Shown: one piece after another, positions 12,564 through 20,378 of the stretch | Numbering within the stretch: position 1 is the stretch's first letter | Layout of the letters: the number at the start of each line of letters is the position of its first letter | Assembly: GCA_022703965.1 (NCBI GenBank) | Contig: JAKJHH010000008.1 | Span: 7,511-44,307 of the forward strand | Direction of reading: 5' to 3' | Source: Verrucomicrobiota bacterium | Lineage (GTDB): Bacteria; Verrucomicrobiota; Lentisphaeria; Victivallales; UBA1829 | DNA: 36,797 nucleotides | Position numbers and translations under genes: made by a program | The notes under the pieces: model-generated | Database searches by the model: none | Seen by the model: the letters and a program-made list of their open reading frames with translations, nothing else | What the model was told of the DNA's origin: nothing

Positions 12564-14645
12564 ATGAGGATTGAATCGCCTTTCATAAAGTCCGTCGGAG
12601 AAAAAACATGGCGCATTACAGCTGACTCTAAGCCCGTCGGCTCTGCGCTTAACCGCTACGGATTCATACACGAGAAGGATAACGCCGAGCCATTTCCGGA
12701 GATCAGCGCTCTGCTTCCTGAGCTGAGCTGTTCCGAGTCATCTGTATCTTTTAAAGCCGAGCCGGATGAGGACTGGACTGGTTTTGGAGATTTGACTCGC
12801 ACACGTCTTTACCATCGAGGCTTCAAGTTTGACTGCTGGGTAAGGAATGTCAAATCATATATTCCTGTTCCTTTTTTCATGTCTACGAAAGGCTATGCCA
12901 TACTGGTTAATTCCACTCATCGTGTCGAGTTCGATATCTGTGCGGACGTCTCTGATCGTGTGACGTGGAAAGATGGAGGGCGCAAGCTCGATTTCTATCT
13001 TTTCAATGGAGGCTCTTTCAAAGAAAACATCCGTCTCTACTGCGAGCTTACTGGGAAGGTCAAGCTTCCTCCGCTCTGGTCCTTTGGACTCTGGTACATC
13101 TGTCGTACTCAGGCAAATGATTATGAGGCTGTAAATGATGCTCTGAATTTCCGGCGCGAAGGCATTCCCTGCGATGTCATAGGACTTGAACCGGGATGGA
13201 TGTCAAAGCACTATGAAACTTCAACTGAGAAACAATGGCATCCGGAACGCTTTCCAATCCCGGCATGGTGTCCCAACGGCCCCCATAACTTCATTAATGC
13301 GATTAAGAGGATGGGGTTCAGATTTGAACTTTGGGAGTGCAACGAGTATGATCTCTCATATGAAGAGGAACGCAGACTCAGGCGCAGTCTTCCTGTCTCA
13401 GAAACTAAAGACTGTGGAAACTTCCACAAGGACGGCGAGGCAGATGAACATTTTTCCTGGGCGCGTCCCGCCGATACTATTACGAAAGCGGAGGAGTCCT
13501 GGTTTGAACATCATAAGAAGTTCATAGATCAGGGAGCAGACTTCTTCAAACAGGACGGCGCCTATCAGATCTGCGAGCATCCCGGACGACTCTGGGGCAA
13601 TGGAGTGACTGATGAGGAAATGCATAACCTCTACTCAATCCTCTACGCCCGCCAGATGTATGAGGGAATGGCCGAATACGGCAATCGCCGTCCCCTTGTG
13701 TTTACGGTGGCAGGCTGGAGCGGTTTTCAGGCGTTCTCAGGTACTTGGACAGGCGATACAGGCGGACGTCTTGAGACTCTCGGCGGAATGCTCAACACCG
13801 CTATGCTGGGGCACTGTTTCATGACTAATGATATGGAGGTTATGCAGCCGGAAGGAATTCACTTCGGCTACATGCTTCCGTGGAGTCAGATCAATAGCTG
13901 GACATATTTCCGCATGCCATGGATACAGGGAGAACGTTTGCTTGAGATGCACAAATATTACAGCCGCCTCAGAGCCAGACTTGTTCCATATATTTACTCC
14001 TGGGCGTATGATTCAACGCAAAGCAGCTATCCGCTTCTTGTTCCTCTGACTTTGGAATTCCAGCATGATAAAAACTGCCGTAATGTTCTGCATCAGTTCC
14101 TGCTGGGCAGGGATCTCATGGTCAGCATTTACAATCATGATATTTATTTTCCCGCCGGGCTCTGGAAGGATTTCTGGTCCGGAAAACTGTACGAAGGAGA
14201 GCAGAGTCTTACTGTCGAATGGCCGGATAATCGCGGCGGAGGCCTCTTTGTCAGAGAAGGCGCAATAATCCCTTTCGGTCCATTGATGCAATATCGCGGA
14301 GAAAAGCCGCTTGATGAAATCGAACTTTATGTATTTCCGGCTTCAACGGAAAGCCGCTTTGTCTTCTATGAGGATGACGGAGTCAGCTTCACTCATCTTG
14401 ACGGAGATTTTGCGAAAACTGCTCTCAGCACTCAGCGGACGGGAAATACAATCACCGTTAAGGTCGGAAGTCCGGAAGGAAAGTATAAAGTGCCGTTGCG
14501 CAAATGGAATCTTAAACTTGCAGTTCAGACGGCTCCTTCAAGCGTCATGAATAACGGCAAGCCGCTTGAATTCAGCTATGATTGCGGACGTGGAGAGTTG
14601 ACTGTAGATGATGTAAAAGCAGGCGATATCGTTATCGGTTTATGA
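12564..14645 (+). CDS. GH31 family glycosidase (alpha-glucosidase/alpha-xylosidase type)
   Basis: 693 residues from the ATG at 12564, which has AAGGA eight bases upstream; longer in-frame starts would overlap the LacI gene. The order is an N-terminal beta-sandwich (about 1-165), a catalytic barrel starting near LPPLWSFGLWYICRT, and C-terminal beta domains. The predicted nucleophile is D331 in FFKQDGAYQI and the acid/base D398 in TWTGDTGG; their 67-residue spacing is close to that of E. coli YicI. Retaining GH31 enzymes release alpha-linked glucose, xylose or other residues. The motif WTGDT, rather than WGGD or WAGD, and KQD at the nucleophile make the exact substrate uncertain. No signal peptide is seen, so it is probably cytoplasmic. 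The stop overlaps the convergent cbiA stop by six bases. Confidence 0.9.
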   Translation: MRIESPFIKSVGEKTWRITADSKPVGSALNRYGFIHEKDNAEPFPEISALLPELSCSESSVSFKAEPDEDWTGFGDLTRTRLYHRGFKFDCWVRNVKSYIPVPFFMSTKGYAILVNSTHRVEFDICADVSDRVTWKDGGRKLDFYLFNGGSFKENIRLYCELTGKVKLPPLWSFGLWYICRTQANDYEAVNDALNFRREGIPCDVIGLEPGWMSKHYETSTEKQWHPERFPIPAWCPNGPHNFINAIKRMGFRFELWECNEYDLSYEEERRLRRSLPVSETKDCGNFHKDGEADEHFSWARPADTITKAEESWFEHHKKFIDQGADFFKQDGAYQICEHPGRLWGNGVTDEEMHNLYSILYARQMYEGMAEYGNRRPLVFTVAGWSGFQAFSGTWTGDTGGRLETLGGMLNTAMLGHCFMTNDMEVMQPEGIHFGYMLPWSQINSWTYFRMPWIQGERLLEMHKYYSRLRARLVPYIYSWAYDSTQSSYPLLVPLTLEFQHDKNCRNVLHQFLLGRDLMVSIYNHDIYFPAGLWKDFWSGKLYEGEQSLTVEWPDNRGGGLFVREGAIIPFGPLMQYRGEKPLDEIELYVFPASTESRFVFYEDDGVSFTHLDGDFAKTALSTQRTGNTITVKVGSPEGKYKVPLRKWNLKLAVQTAPSSVMNNGKPLEFSYDCGRGELTVDDVKAGDIVIGL

Positions 14646-16019
14646 TAGGCTTCCTTTAATCGACTGTATAAGCTCTGGATTCGAGGCAAAATGGATATGC
14701 GCATACGATGCGACCGTATTTCCATTGACCTCGAATCCGGCGGCAGTCCATTCAGCGCCGGGCTTGGCGCTTTTTGAATTGTAGACGCATTTATGAACAG
14801 CTTGCTCCGATATGAAAGACCAGTGGAATTCGTGCGCTTTCATTTTTGTTCCGGCTTTTCCCAGTATGCAGTCTTCGCTAATCTCAAGATTTCTGTAGCC
14901 GAGTGCCTGAAGTTTTGTCCCCATTGCAATTCCGAAATCGAAAAGGCCGCAGAAGGGATATTCCTGTTTCCCATCAAAAAGCCACTTGGACAGATATATG
15001 AGGCCGCCGCACTCGGCATAGACCGTTTTGCCGGACTTCGAGAAATTCCTGATCGATTTTTTCATGCTATCGTTGGAGGCGATTTGTTCCGCAAAAAGCT
15101 CAGGGAAGCCGCCGCCTATGTAGATGCCGTCTAGTCCTTCCGGGATTCTGCTGTCATTGACAGGTGAGAATTTCACGAGTTCAATTCCTGCTTCCTCAAG
15201 CATCGTCAGGTTGTCCTGATAGTAGAAATGAAATGCCTCATCCATGGCAATGCCGAGCTTCGGACGTTTTCCCTGAACAGCGCTTGCTTCTCTTGGCGGC
15301 TCGGAGTTCTTTTTATCTGCCAGCTCCAGCAGTTTATCTATATCTATGTGCTTTTCGATGAAATCCGCAAGCATATCGTACCACGCGGACTGCTTGTAGT
15401 TTTCCTGACTCGGAACGAGTCCAAGATGGCGTTCCGGCAGGACTATTTCGGGATTTGCCGGAATCGCGCCGACCAATGGCGGCAGTTTATGAAAGTCGAG
15501 TGCTTTTCTTATGACTTCCGCATGATTTTGTGAAGATACAAAGTTGGCGATTACGCCCGCTGTTCTGAGGCCGGGCAGAAATTCATGGAAGCCCTTGATA
15601 AGAGCCGCCGCGCTTCCTCCCATTCCCTTGGCGTTGAAGACCAGAAAAACCGGCACATCAATTTCCATTGCGATGTCTGCTGTCGAGCCTTCTATCGATT
15701 CCGGATTGGCTCCGTCGAAAAGCGACATCACTCCTTCAACGACCGCAATGCCGTTCCGATGTTCTCTCATGTGGCTTGCGAATGTTTCTTTGACAAAGCT
15801 CCGCCCGCATATCCAGAGATCAAGATTTACAGAGGGATTTCCTGCGCTCTGACTGTGAAAGGACGGATCAATGTAATCCGGCCCGCATTTATACGGCTGG
15901 ACATCAAAGCCGCGCCGCTTCAGCGCCCGCATCAGACCGAGACTTATGCTTGTTTTTCCTGAGCCTGAAGAGACTCCGGCAATGCAGAACGCTTTGAATG
16001 TTTTATTTTCCGAGCTCAT
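14640..16019 (-). CDS. cbiA: Cobyrinate a,c-diamide synthase
   Basis: 459 residues, full length. It amidates the a and c carboxylates of cobyrinate with glutamine and ATP in the cytoplasm. The N-terminal P-loop is GVSSGSGKTS (15-24), followed by the DTB-synthetase-like domain (YKCGPDYIDPSFH, VVEGVMSLFDG). The C-terminal class I glutaminase domain has IYIGGGFPELFA and the nucleophile C337 in YAECGGLIYLSKWL, with a late AHEFHWS. The start overlaps the cobJ end by 17 bases and has no clear ribosome site, so translation is probably coupled. Its 3' end overlaps that of the convergent GH31 gene. Confidence 0.95.
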   Translation of the reverse strand: MSSENKTFKAFCIAGVSSGSGKTSISLGLMRALKRRGFDVQPYKCGPDYIDPSFHSQSAGNPSVNLDLWICGRSFVKETFASHMREHRNGIAVVEGVMSLFDGANPESIEGSTADIAMEIDVPVFLVFNAKGMGGSAAALIKGFHEFLPGLRTAGVIANFVSSQNHAEVIRKALDFHKLPPLVGAIPANPEIVLPERHLGLVPSQENYKQSAWYDMLADFIEKHIDIDKLLELADKKNSEPPREASAVQGKRPKLGIAMDEAFHFYYQDNLTMLEEAGIELVKFSPVNDSRIPEGLDGIYIGGGFPELFAEQIASNDSMKKSIRNFSKSGKTVYAECGGLIYLSKWLFDGKQEYPFCGLFDFGIAMGTKLQALGYRNLEISEDCILGKAGTKMKAHEFHWSFISEQAVHKCVYNSKSAKPGAEWTAAGFEVNGNTVASYAHIHFASNPELIQSIKGSLS

Positions 16020-16767
16020 ACTTATTCAGATAGCCGCGCCTTGTCAGCATTTTTCCGTTTACAAGCTCCGTCCGCGAGTCGCCTATGAAAACAATTGTAT
16101 TCATTTCGATTTCTTCGACCGGAAGATTCTGAAGTGTTCCGATGAAGACAGTCTGTTCTTTGCGGAACGCTTCGCGCACAAAGCCGCATACACAGTTTTC
16201 TCCGCGCGCCTTTTTATAGTTGTCCAGCAGAAAGTCCAGAAGTTCCAGACGTCTTTTGCTGCGGGGATTATAGATTGCCGTTACAATGTCCGCAGTTGCC
16301 AGCGCAAGAATTTTTTTCCTGATAAGTTCATCCGGAGTCAGAAGATTAGACAGACTGATAACCGCAAAGTCATTCATGAGCGGAGCTCCAAGAAGAGATG
16401 CCGCCGAAGTTGCCGCTGTCAGGCCGGGAATGATTTCCAGTTCAATATCGGCGTATTCGGGCGCTTCATTTATCATTTCGAGCAGAAGGCCGCCCATTCC
16501 GTATATTCCAGCGTCGCCGGAGGACAGGACTGCCGCTGTTTTTCCTTTCAGCGCCTGATCCAGAGCTGCTCGGCATCTTTCGATCTCCTGCGTCATTCCG
16601 CTGGAAATGATCTCTTTGCCCGTTGCAAGTTCTCCGATAAGCTCAATATACTTATCGTAGCCCGCGATGACTTCTGATTCTTCAATAGCTTCCCTCGCAC
16701 GGGGAACGAGCATCGACAAGTCGCCCGGTCCTGTGCTTACCGCATATATTTTATTTTTTGTTTTCAT
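16003..16767 (-). CDS. cbiH: Precorrin-3B/cobalt-factor III C17-methyltransferase
   Basis: 254 residues from the ATG at 16767. This SAM-dependent enzyme makes the ring contraction and C17 methylation of corrin synthesis. Tetrapyrrole methylase motifs are in order: IYAVSTGPGD near the start, LSSGDAGIYGMGG, then IPGLTAATSAASLLGAPLMN followed by DFAVISLSNLLTP, and IYNPRSKRR. With cbiA beside it an anaerobic (cobalt-early) pathway is likely, hence cbiH, though cobJ would describe the same fold. A longer frame from an ATG at 16794 begins inside the loop of the terminator at 16782-16814, so it is rejected. No ribosome site precedes 16767, and little room for a promoter is left after the terminator. 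Confidence 0.92.
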   Translation of the reverse strand: MKTKNKIYAVSTGPGDLSMLVPRAREAIEESEVIAGYDKYIELIGELATGKEIISSGMTQEIERCRAALDQALKGKTAAVLSSGDAGIYGMGGLLLEMINEAPEYADIELEIIPGLTAATSAASLLGAPLMNDFAVISLSNLLTPDELIRKKILALATADIVTAIYNPRSKRRLELLDFLLDNYKKARGENCVCGFVREAFRKEQTVFIGTLQNLPVEEIEMNTIVFIGDSRTELVNGKMLTRRGYLNKYELGK

Positions 16768-16773
16768 GGATAA

Positions 16774-16814
16774 ATAAAAAAGCGGTGCGGGCATGATTTT
16801 TCAAGCCGCACCGC
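16774..16814 (-). terminator. Rho-independent terminator of the ferritin gene, abutting cbiH
   Basis: On the minus strand a 9-bp GC stem (16806-16814 with 16782-16790) encloses a 15-base loop and is followed by six T residues and a further T-rich tract. It lies 16 bases after the ferritin stop codon and ends about seven bases before the cbiH start codon. Confidence 0.85.
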
Positions 16815-16830
16815 GTTGTTTAAGATACTT

Positions 16831-17337
16831 TTATTTCTTGCGGATACTTGAGATAAGAAGATCAATGTCCTCTTTCAGTGCCTGCAAGTCTTCTTCATGG
16901 GTAACTTCATCCTGAAGAATCTGGAGTGCCATGTTATAAGTCACAGGATCCTTGTCCTTTGTTGCGTCAATGATGTTTCGGTATACGTTGATGGCGCACT
17001 GTTCTCCGCTGATATTCTGTTTGAGAATTGCCTCAACGTAAGCGTCTTTAGGCTCATCATACCCGCAATTGGTTTCCTTGAGCCAGGCTTTCGGATGGAG
17101 CAGGGGCGTGCCTCCCAGCTGTATGATTCTCAGTGAAACCATGTCTGCGTGGCGGAGTTCGTCTGCGGCGTGCTGGATAAGTTCTGCATTGACAGCGTCT
17201 TTCATCGGGCCTTTTGAGATTTTTGCGCCGATCCAGTACTGATAATAGGCCAGCCATTCATCCGCGAATGCCTTGTTCAGCATCTGAATCACTTTTGAGA
17301 CATCCATCTTTACGATTTCACGTCCTTTGGTTCCCAT
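16831..17337 (-). CDS. Dps-like ferritin with bacterioferritin-type di-iron site
   Basis: 168 residues forming a four-helix ferritin-like protein, probably a shell-forming iron oxidase protecting against iron and peroxide. Visible metal ligands are E27, E60, H63, E112, E144 and H147, in the pattern E, ExxH, E, ExxH of bacterioferritin. The E27-E60-H63 spacing matches bacterioferritin. Two cysteines, C91 and C114, lie 23 apart near the C helix, as in the Dps-like thioferritins (DPSL) of Sulfolobus and Bacteroides; that subclass is my best guess. No haem-binding methionine pattern is evident. The ATG at 17337 has a full AGGAGG seven bases upstream. It has its own promoter and terminator, so it is monocistronic. 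Confidence 0.85.
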   Translation of the reverse strand: MGTKGREIVKMDVSKVIQMLNKAFADEWLAYYQYWIGAKISKGPMKDAVNAELIQHAADELRHADMVSLRIIQLGGTPLLHPKAWLKETNCGYDEPKDAYVEAILKQNISGEQCAINVYRNIIDATKDKDPVTYNMALQILQDEVTHEEDLQALKEDIDLLISSIRKK

Positions 17338-17372
17338 TTTATATCCTCCTCATGTTTGGGTTTTCAACTGAA

Positions 17373-17400
17373 TATATAATGCGGAAAACTGTGATTTCAA
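17373..17400 (-). promoter_or_regulatory. Candidate promoter of the ferritin gene
   Basis: On the minus strand TTGAAA (17395-17400) precedes TATATA (17373-17378) by 16 bases, in the 72-base gap after the kinase stop codon. No PerR- or Fur-like palindrome was recognised. Confidence 0.5.
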
Positions 17401-17409
17401 GGATATCGC

Positions 17410-18939
17410 TTATACTGTGCTTCCCGGCTTGAGCCTTATTTTTACTTTGGTTCCGTGGTCGCTTGGAGAAGTCTTTATATCTGAAGAGCTTATCTCGATG
17501 CTTCCCTTATAGGAAGTGAGGAATTTTTTCACCAGCGGCATGCCGAAGCCTGTTCCGGTTTCTCCTGATGTGCCTTCGCGGCTTGTTACTTTTTCCATGC
17601 TGAATATGTTGTCAAGAATCTTATGCGGCATGTCTATGCCTCTGTCCTTGACTATCAGTATCACTTCGCCTGAAAAGATTCCGGCTGTAATTTCTATTGA
17701 TGAGCCCGGAAATGAAAATTTCACCGCGTTGGTCAGAATATTATTCATGACCGAGTTTATGAAGGAGACCGGTTCTATCATCACCGTGATGTCTGGGGAA
17801 ATATTCATGTTTACAGTGACATTCTTCTGCTTGAAAAGATTTTTCAACATCAGAAGCGACTCTTCCACTACCGATTTCAGTTTTACCGGGGACAGTGTCA
17901 AGTCGAGCTTTTTTTCTTCAATCGCGCGTATTTTACGGACAAGATCAATGATCTCCAGTCCGTTCTGTGCCGCGGAGAGAAGATGGGGTTTATACTCGTC
18001 GAAACTATCTTTGTCCACTGTGTTGAGCAGGCTGATGATCGAGGAAAACGGATTGGTCAGGTCGTGGCAGAGCACGTGGAGAAGCTGTTTTGTCTCCGAG
18101 TTCGCTTTTTCCAGTTTCCCCTGACTGTCATTCAGGAGCTTGTTTGAGTCTTTAAGCTCAATTATCGCCTGTCTGAGCTTTCTGTTCAACATGGTCGCGC
18201 CTAGATGCGACTGAATACGGCTTATCAGCTCCTCCTTGATGAAGGGCTTTAGAATATAGTCGGTCGCTCCGGCCTTGAAAAGTTCGATCTGTGTATCTTT
18301 GTCCTGACGGACAGAGAGGATGATTATAGGTGTTTCAACGATTCCGAAATTCTTTCTGATCTTTCTTGTCAGGTCAAGACCCGACATTCCCGGCAGAACA
18401 AGGTCTATCATGAATATGTCGAAGTAACCCGGCTGGGCGCTTATGAATTCAACCGCGCTTTCGGCTGCGTCCATTATCACTGTTCTGACTCCGTGTTCTC
18501 CCAGTGTCTGGGCAAGCACGGCGGCGTGGGTTTTGCTGTCGTCGACGATCAGGGCTTTCAGCCCTTCCATCTGGCGGTGAGGTTTGACGATTTTCTTTAC
18601 AACGTCGGCAAGTTCTGTTTCCAGAAACTTCTTAGTGATGAAGTCGGCTGCACCGGCGTCGAGTCCCTTCATTCGGACTTCCAGCGAGTCGCTGGCGGTT
18701 ATGAACAGTATCGGAATGGTCGAGTGGCATTCAACTCGGAGTTGACGGCAGGTTTCAAAGCCGTCTATCCCTGTCATTTCTATATCAAGTGTTATGAGGT
18801 CGTAAGTTTTTCCTGATACTATTTGCTTTACGGCATCTTCTCCGCATACAACAGCTTCTGTCTCGTATCCTTCCTTCTTCAGCAGGGATTCGAGCATTCT
18901 ACGCATCATCGCGCTGTCGTCTACTATCAGAATTTTCAT
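17410..18939 (-). CDS. Hybrid two-component protein: REC-REC-histidine kinase
   Basis: 509 residues, no transmembrane segment. REC1 spans about 1-120 with phosphoacceptor D52; its conserved Lys is K103, followed by Lys instead of Pro. REC2 spans about 126-248 with D179 (MIDLVLPGMSG) and the standard KPF at 231-233. A coiled linker (about 250-285) leads to a HisKA-like helix with H292 in HVLCHDLTNPFSS, and an HATPase domain with NNILTNAVKFS (N400, N404), a G1 box reading DRGIDMP and a G2 box GTGFGMPLVKKF. The usual second Gly of the G1 box is Asp. The ATG at 18939 follows GAGGAT. Proteins with receivers first and kinase last act as cytosolic relay or integrator kinases; no cognate output protein lies next to it. 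Confidence 0.88.
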   Translation of the reverse strand: MKILIVDDSAMMRRMLESLLKKEGYETEAVVCGEDAVKQIVSGKTYDLITLDIEMTGIDGFETCRQLRVECHSTIPILFITASDSLEVRMKGLDAGAADFITKKFLETELADVVKKIVKPHRQMEGLKALIVDDSKTHAAVLAQTLGEHGVRTVIMDAAESAVEFISAQPGYFDIFMIDLVLPGMSGLDLTRKIRKNFGIVETPIIILSVRQDKDTQIELFKAGATDYILKPFIKEELISRIQSHLGATMLNRKLRQAIIELKDSNKLLNDSQGKLEKANSETKQLLHVLCHDLTNPFSSIISLLNTVDKDSFDEYKPHLLSAAQNGLEIIDLVRKIRAIEEKKLDLTLSPVKLKSVVEESLLMLKNLFKQKNVTVNMNISPDITVMIEPVSFINSVMNNILTNAVKFSFPGSSIEITAGIFSGEVILIVKDRGIDMPHKILDNIFSMEKVTSREGTSGETGTGFGMPLVKKFLTSYKGSIEISSSDIKTSPSDHGTKVKIRLKPGSTV

Positions 18940-19058
18940 CGGTTTATCCTCATTCCGCTTCCAATCTATCTCGACTTGTATTTGAATTCAAGCCCTTCAG
19001 CTCTGGATTTTTATATTTAGGATACTATCTTAACTCCTCTTTTGAAAAGGAAAGTAAA

Positions 19059-20378
19059 ATGATAAACAAGATCCTGTTATACCTGACCAAGGATATATGG
19101 AATGTAAAATTGAAGAATATGCCTAAACCTCAGGCTCTTTTCACTGTCATTCTTCGCATACTTGTCGCCTCGATCCGGGGCTTTATAAAGCATGACTGCT
19201 ATTTAAGGGCATCCGCTCTTACTTTTTATACCCTGCTTTCAATTGTCCCGGTTGCCGCCATGTTTTTCGGTATCGCCAAAGGTTTTCATCTGGACAAGCT
19301 TCTTGAGGAAAAGCTTCGCGCCGCCTTTATCGAGCAGCCCGAGGTCATCGACAGAATCATCACTTATTCCGGCGCTCTTCTTGATAATACCAAGGGCGGT
19401 ATGGTTGCCGGTATCGGTGTGGTCATGCTCTTCTGGACTGTCATTCGTCTTCTTTCCAACATCGAAAAATCCTTCAATGATATATGGAGTGTCCGTCATT
19501 CGCGAAGCTTCGGCAGGAAGTTCAGCGACTATCTTTCAATCATGCTGATCTGTCCTGTCCTCATCATCATGGCGAGCAGCGCGACGGTTTTCATCGCCTC
19601 ACAGCTTTCATATCTGAGTTCCCATCTCGCTTTTGCCGGATTTCTCAATTACAGCTTTTTCATCCTGATTAAACTTCTCCCCTATTGCGTTGTCTGGCTG
19701 GCGTTCACCTTTATTTACATGTTCATTCCCAATACCAGAGTCAAGCTGAGTTCCGCCCTGATCGCCGGTGTTTGTGCCGGTACGCTTTACCAGCTTTTGC
19801 AGGTCGGATACATCATTTTTCAGATGTCTGTGTCAAAGTATAACGCTATCTACGGAAGCTTTGCCGCCCTGCCTCTCTTCCTCATCTGGCTTCAGTTGAG
19901 CTGGCTTATTGTCCTTTTCGGTGCTGAAATCGCCGCCTCCTGGCAGAATCATGTTTCAATGGAAATGTTGCCCGACACTCCGGAACTCAGTCCTTCCTTC
20001 AAAAAACTCGTAATGCTGTCCATCTGCCGTACTTCGATCAAACGCTTTGCCGCCGCTGAACAGCCTTTTACTCAGGACGAGTTTTCCAAGGAGCTCGGCA
20101 TTCCACTGAAAATATGCAGTGACCTCATAACGGAACTTATCGCTGCCGGAGTGCTGATTGAGACCATACGTCATAAGGACAAACGCCATGCCTTTGTTCC
20201 TGCCTCCGATATCGCCGCTCTTTCGATGGAGGAGATTATCGCGCGTGTCGAGATGTGCGGATTTTATGATATCTCCGCCGCGACTGTCGGCGGCAACGCT
20301 AAACTCGCAGATACTCTCACTCAGTTCGAGAAAAAACTCCGCGAGTCCGAATCAAACATTCTTCTCAAGGATTCATGA
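19059..20378 (+). CDS. YihY/BrkB family membrane protein with C-terminal winged helix
   Basis: 439 residues. Residues about 30-310 form the YihY/BrkB membrane core with about six helices. Hallmarks are ASALTFYTLLSIVPVAAMFFGIAKG, GIGVVMLFWTVIRLLSNIEKSFNDIW (seen across the first helices) and the late pair YGSFAALPLFLIWLQLSWLI plus VLFGAEIAASW. Residues about 325-410 look like a winged-helix domain (FTQDEFSKELGIPLKICSDL, LIAAGVLIETIRHKDKRHAFVPA), found in a subset of the family. Function is unproven; the old ribonuclease BN label is wrong. AAGGAAAG precedes the ATG. The stop overlaps the next gene by four bases, so the FAD enzyme is coupled to it. Confidence 0.88.
   Translation: MINKILLYLTKDIWNVKLKNMPKPQALFTVILRILVASIRGFIKHDCYLRASALTFYTLLSIVPVAAMFFGIAKGFHLDKLLEEKLRAAFIEQPEVIDRIITYSGALLDNTKGGMVAGIGVVMLFWTVIRLLSNIEKSFNDIWSVRHSRSFGRKFSDYLSIMLICPVLIIMASSATVFIASQLSYLSSHLAFAGFLNYSFFILIKLLPYCVVWLAFTFIYMFIPNTRVKLSSALIAGVCAGTLYQLLQVGYIIFQMSVSKYNAIYGSFAALPLFLIWLQLSWLIVLFGAEIAASWQNHVSMEMLPDTPELSPSFKKLVMLSICRTSIKRFAAAEQPFTQDEFSKELGIPLKICSDLITELIAAGVLIETIRHKDKRHAFVPASDIAALSMEEIIARVEMCGFYDISAATVGGNAKLADTLTQFEKKLRESESNILLKDS

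Noticed and set aside
16768..16794. Longer N-terminus for cbiH from the ATG at 16794
   Set aside because: That ATG lies in the loop of the terminator stem, and the extra residues (MPAPLFYLS) have no counterpart in the family.
18940..19058. tRNA or small RNA in the divergent gap between the kinase and yihY
   Set aside because: No cloverleaf or stable stem was found; the gap only has ribosome sites and AT-rich promoter-like sequence. Other short gaps were equally empty of tRNA.
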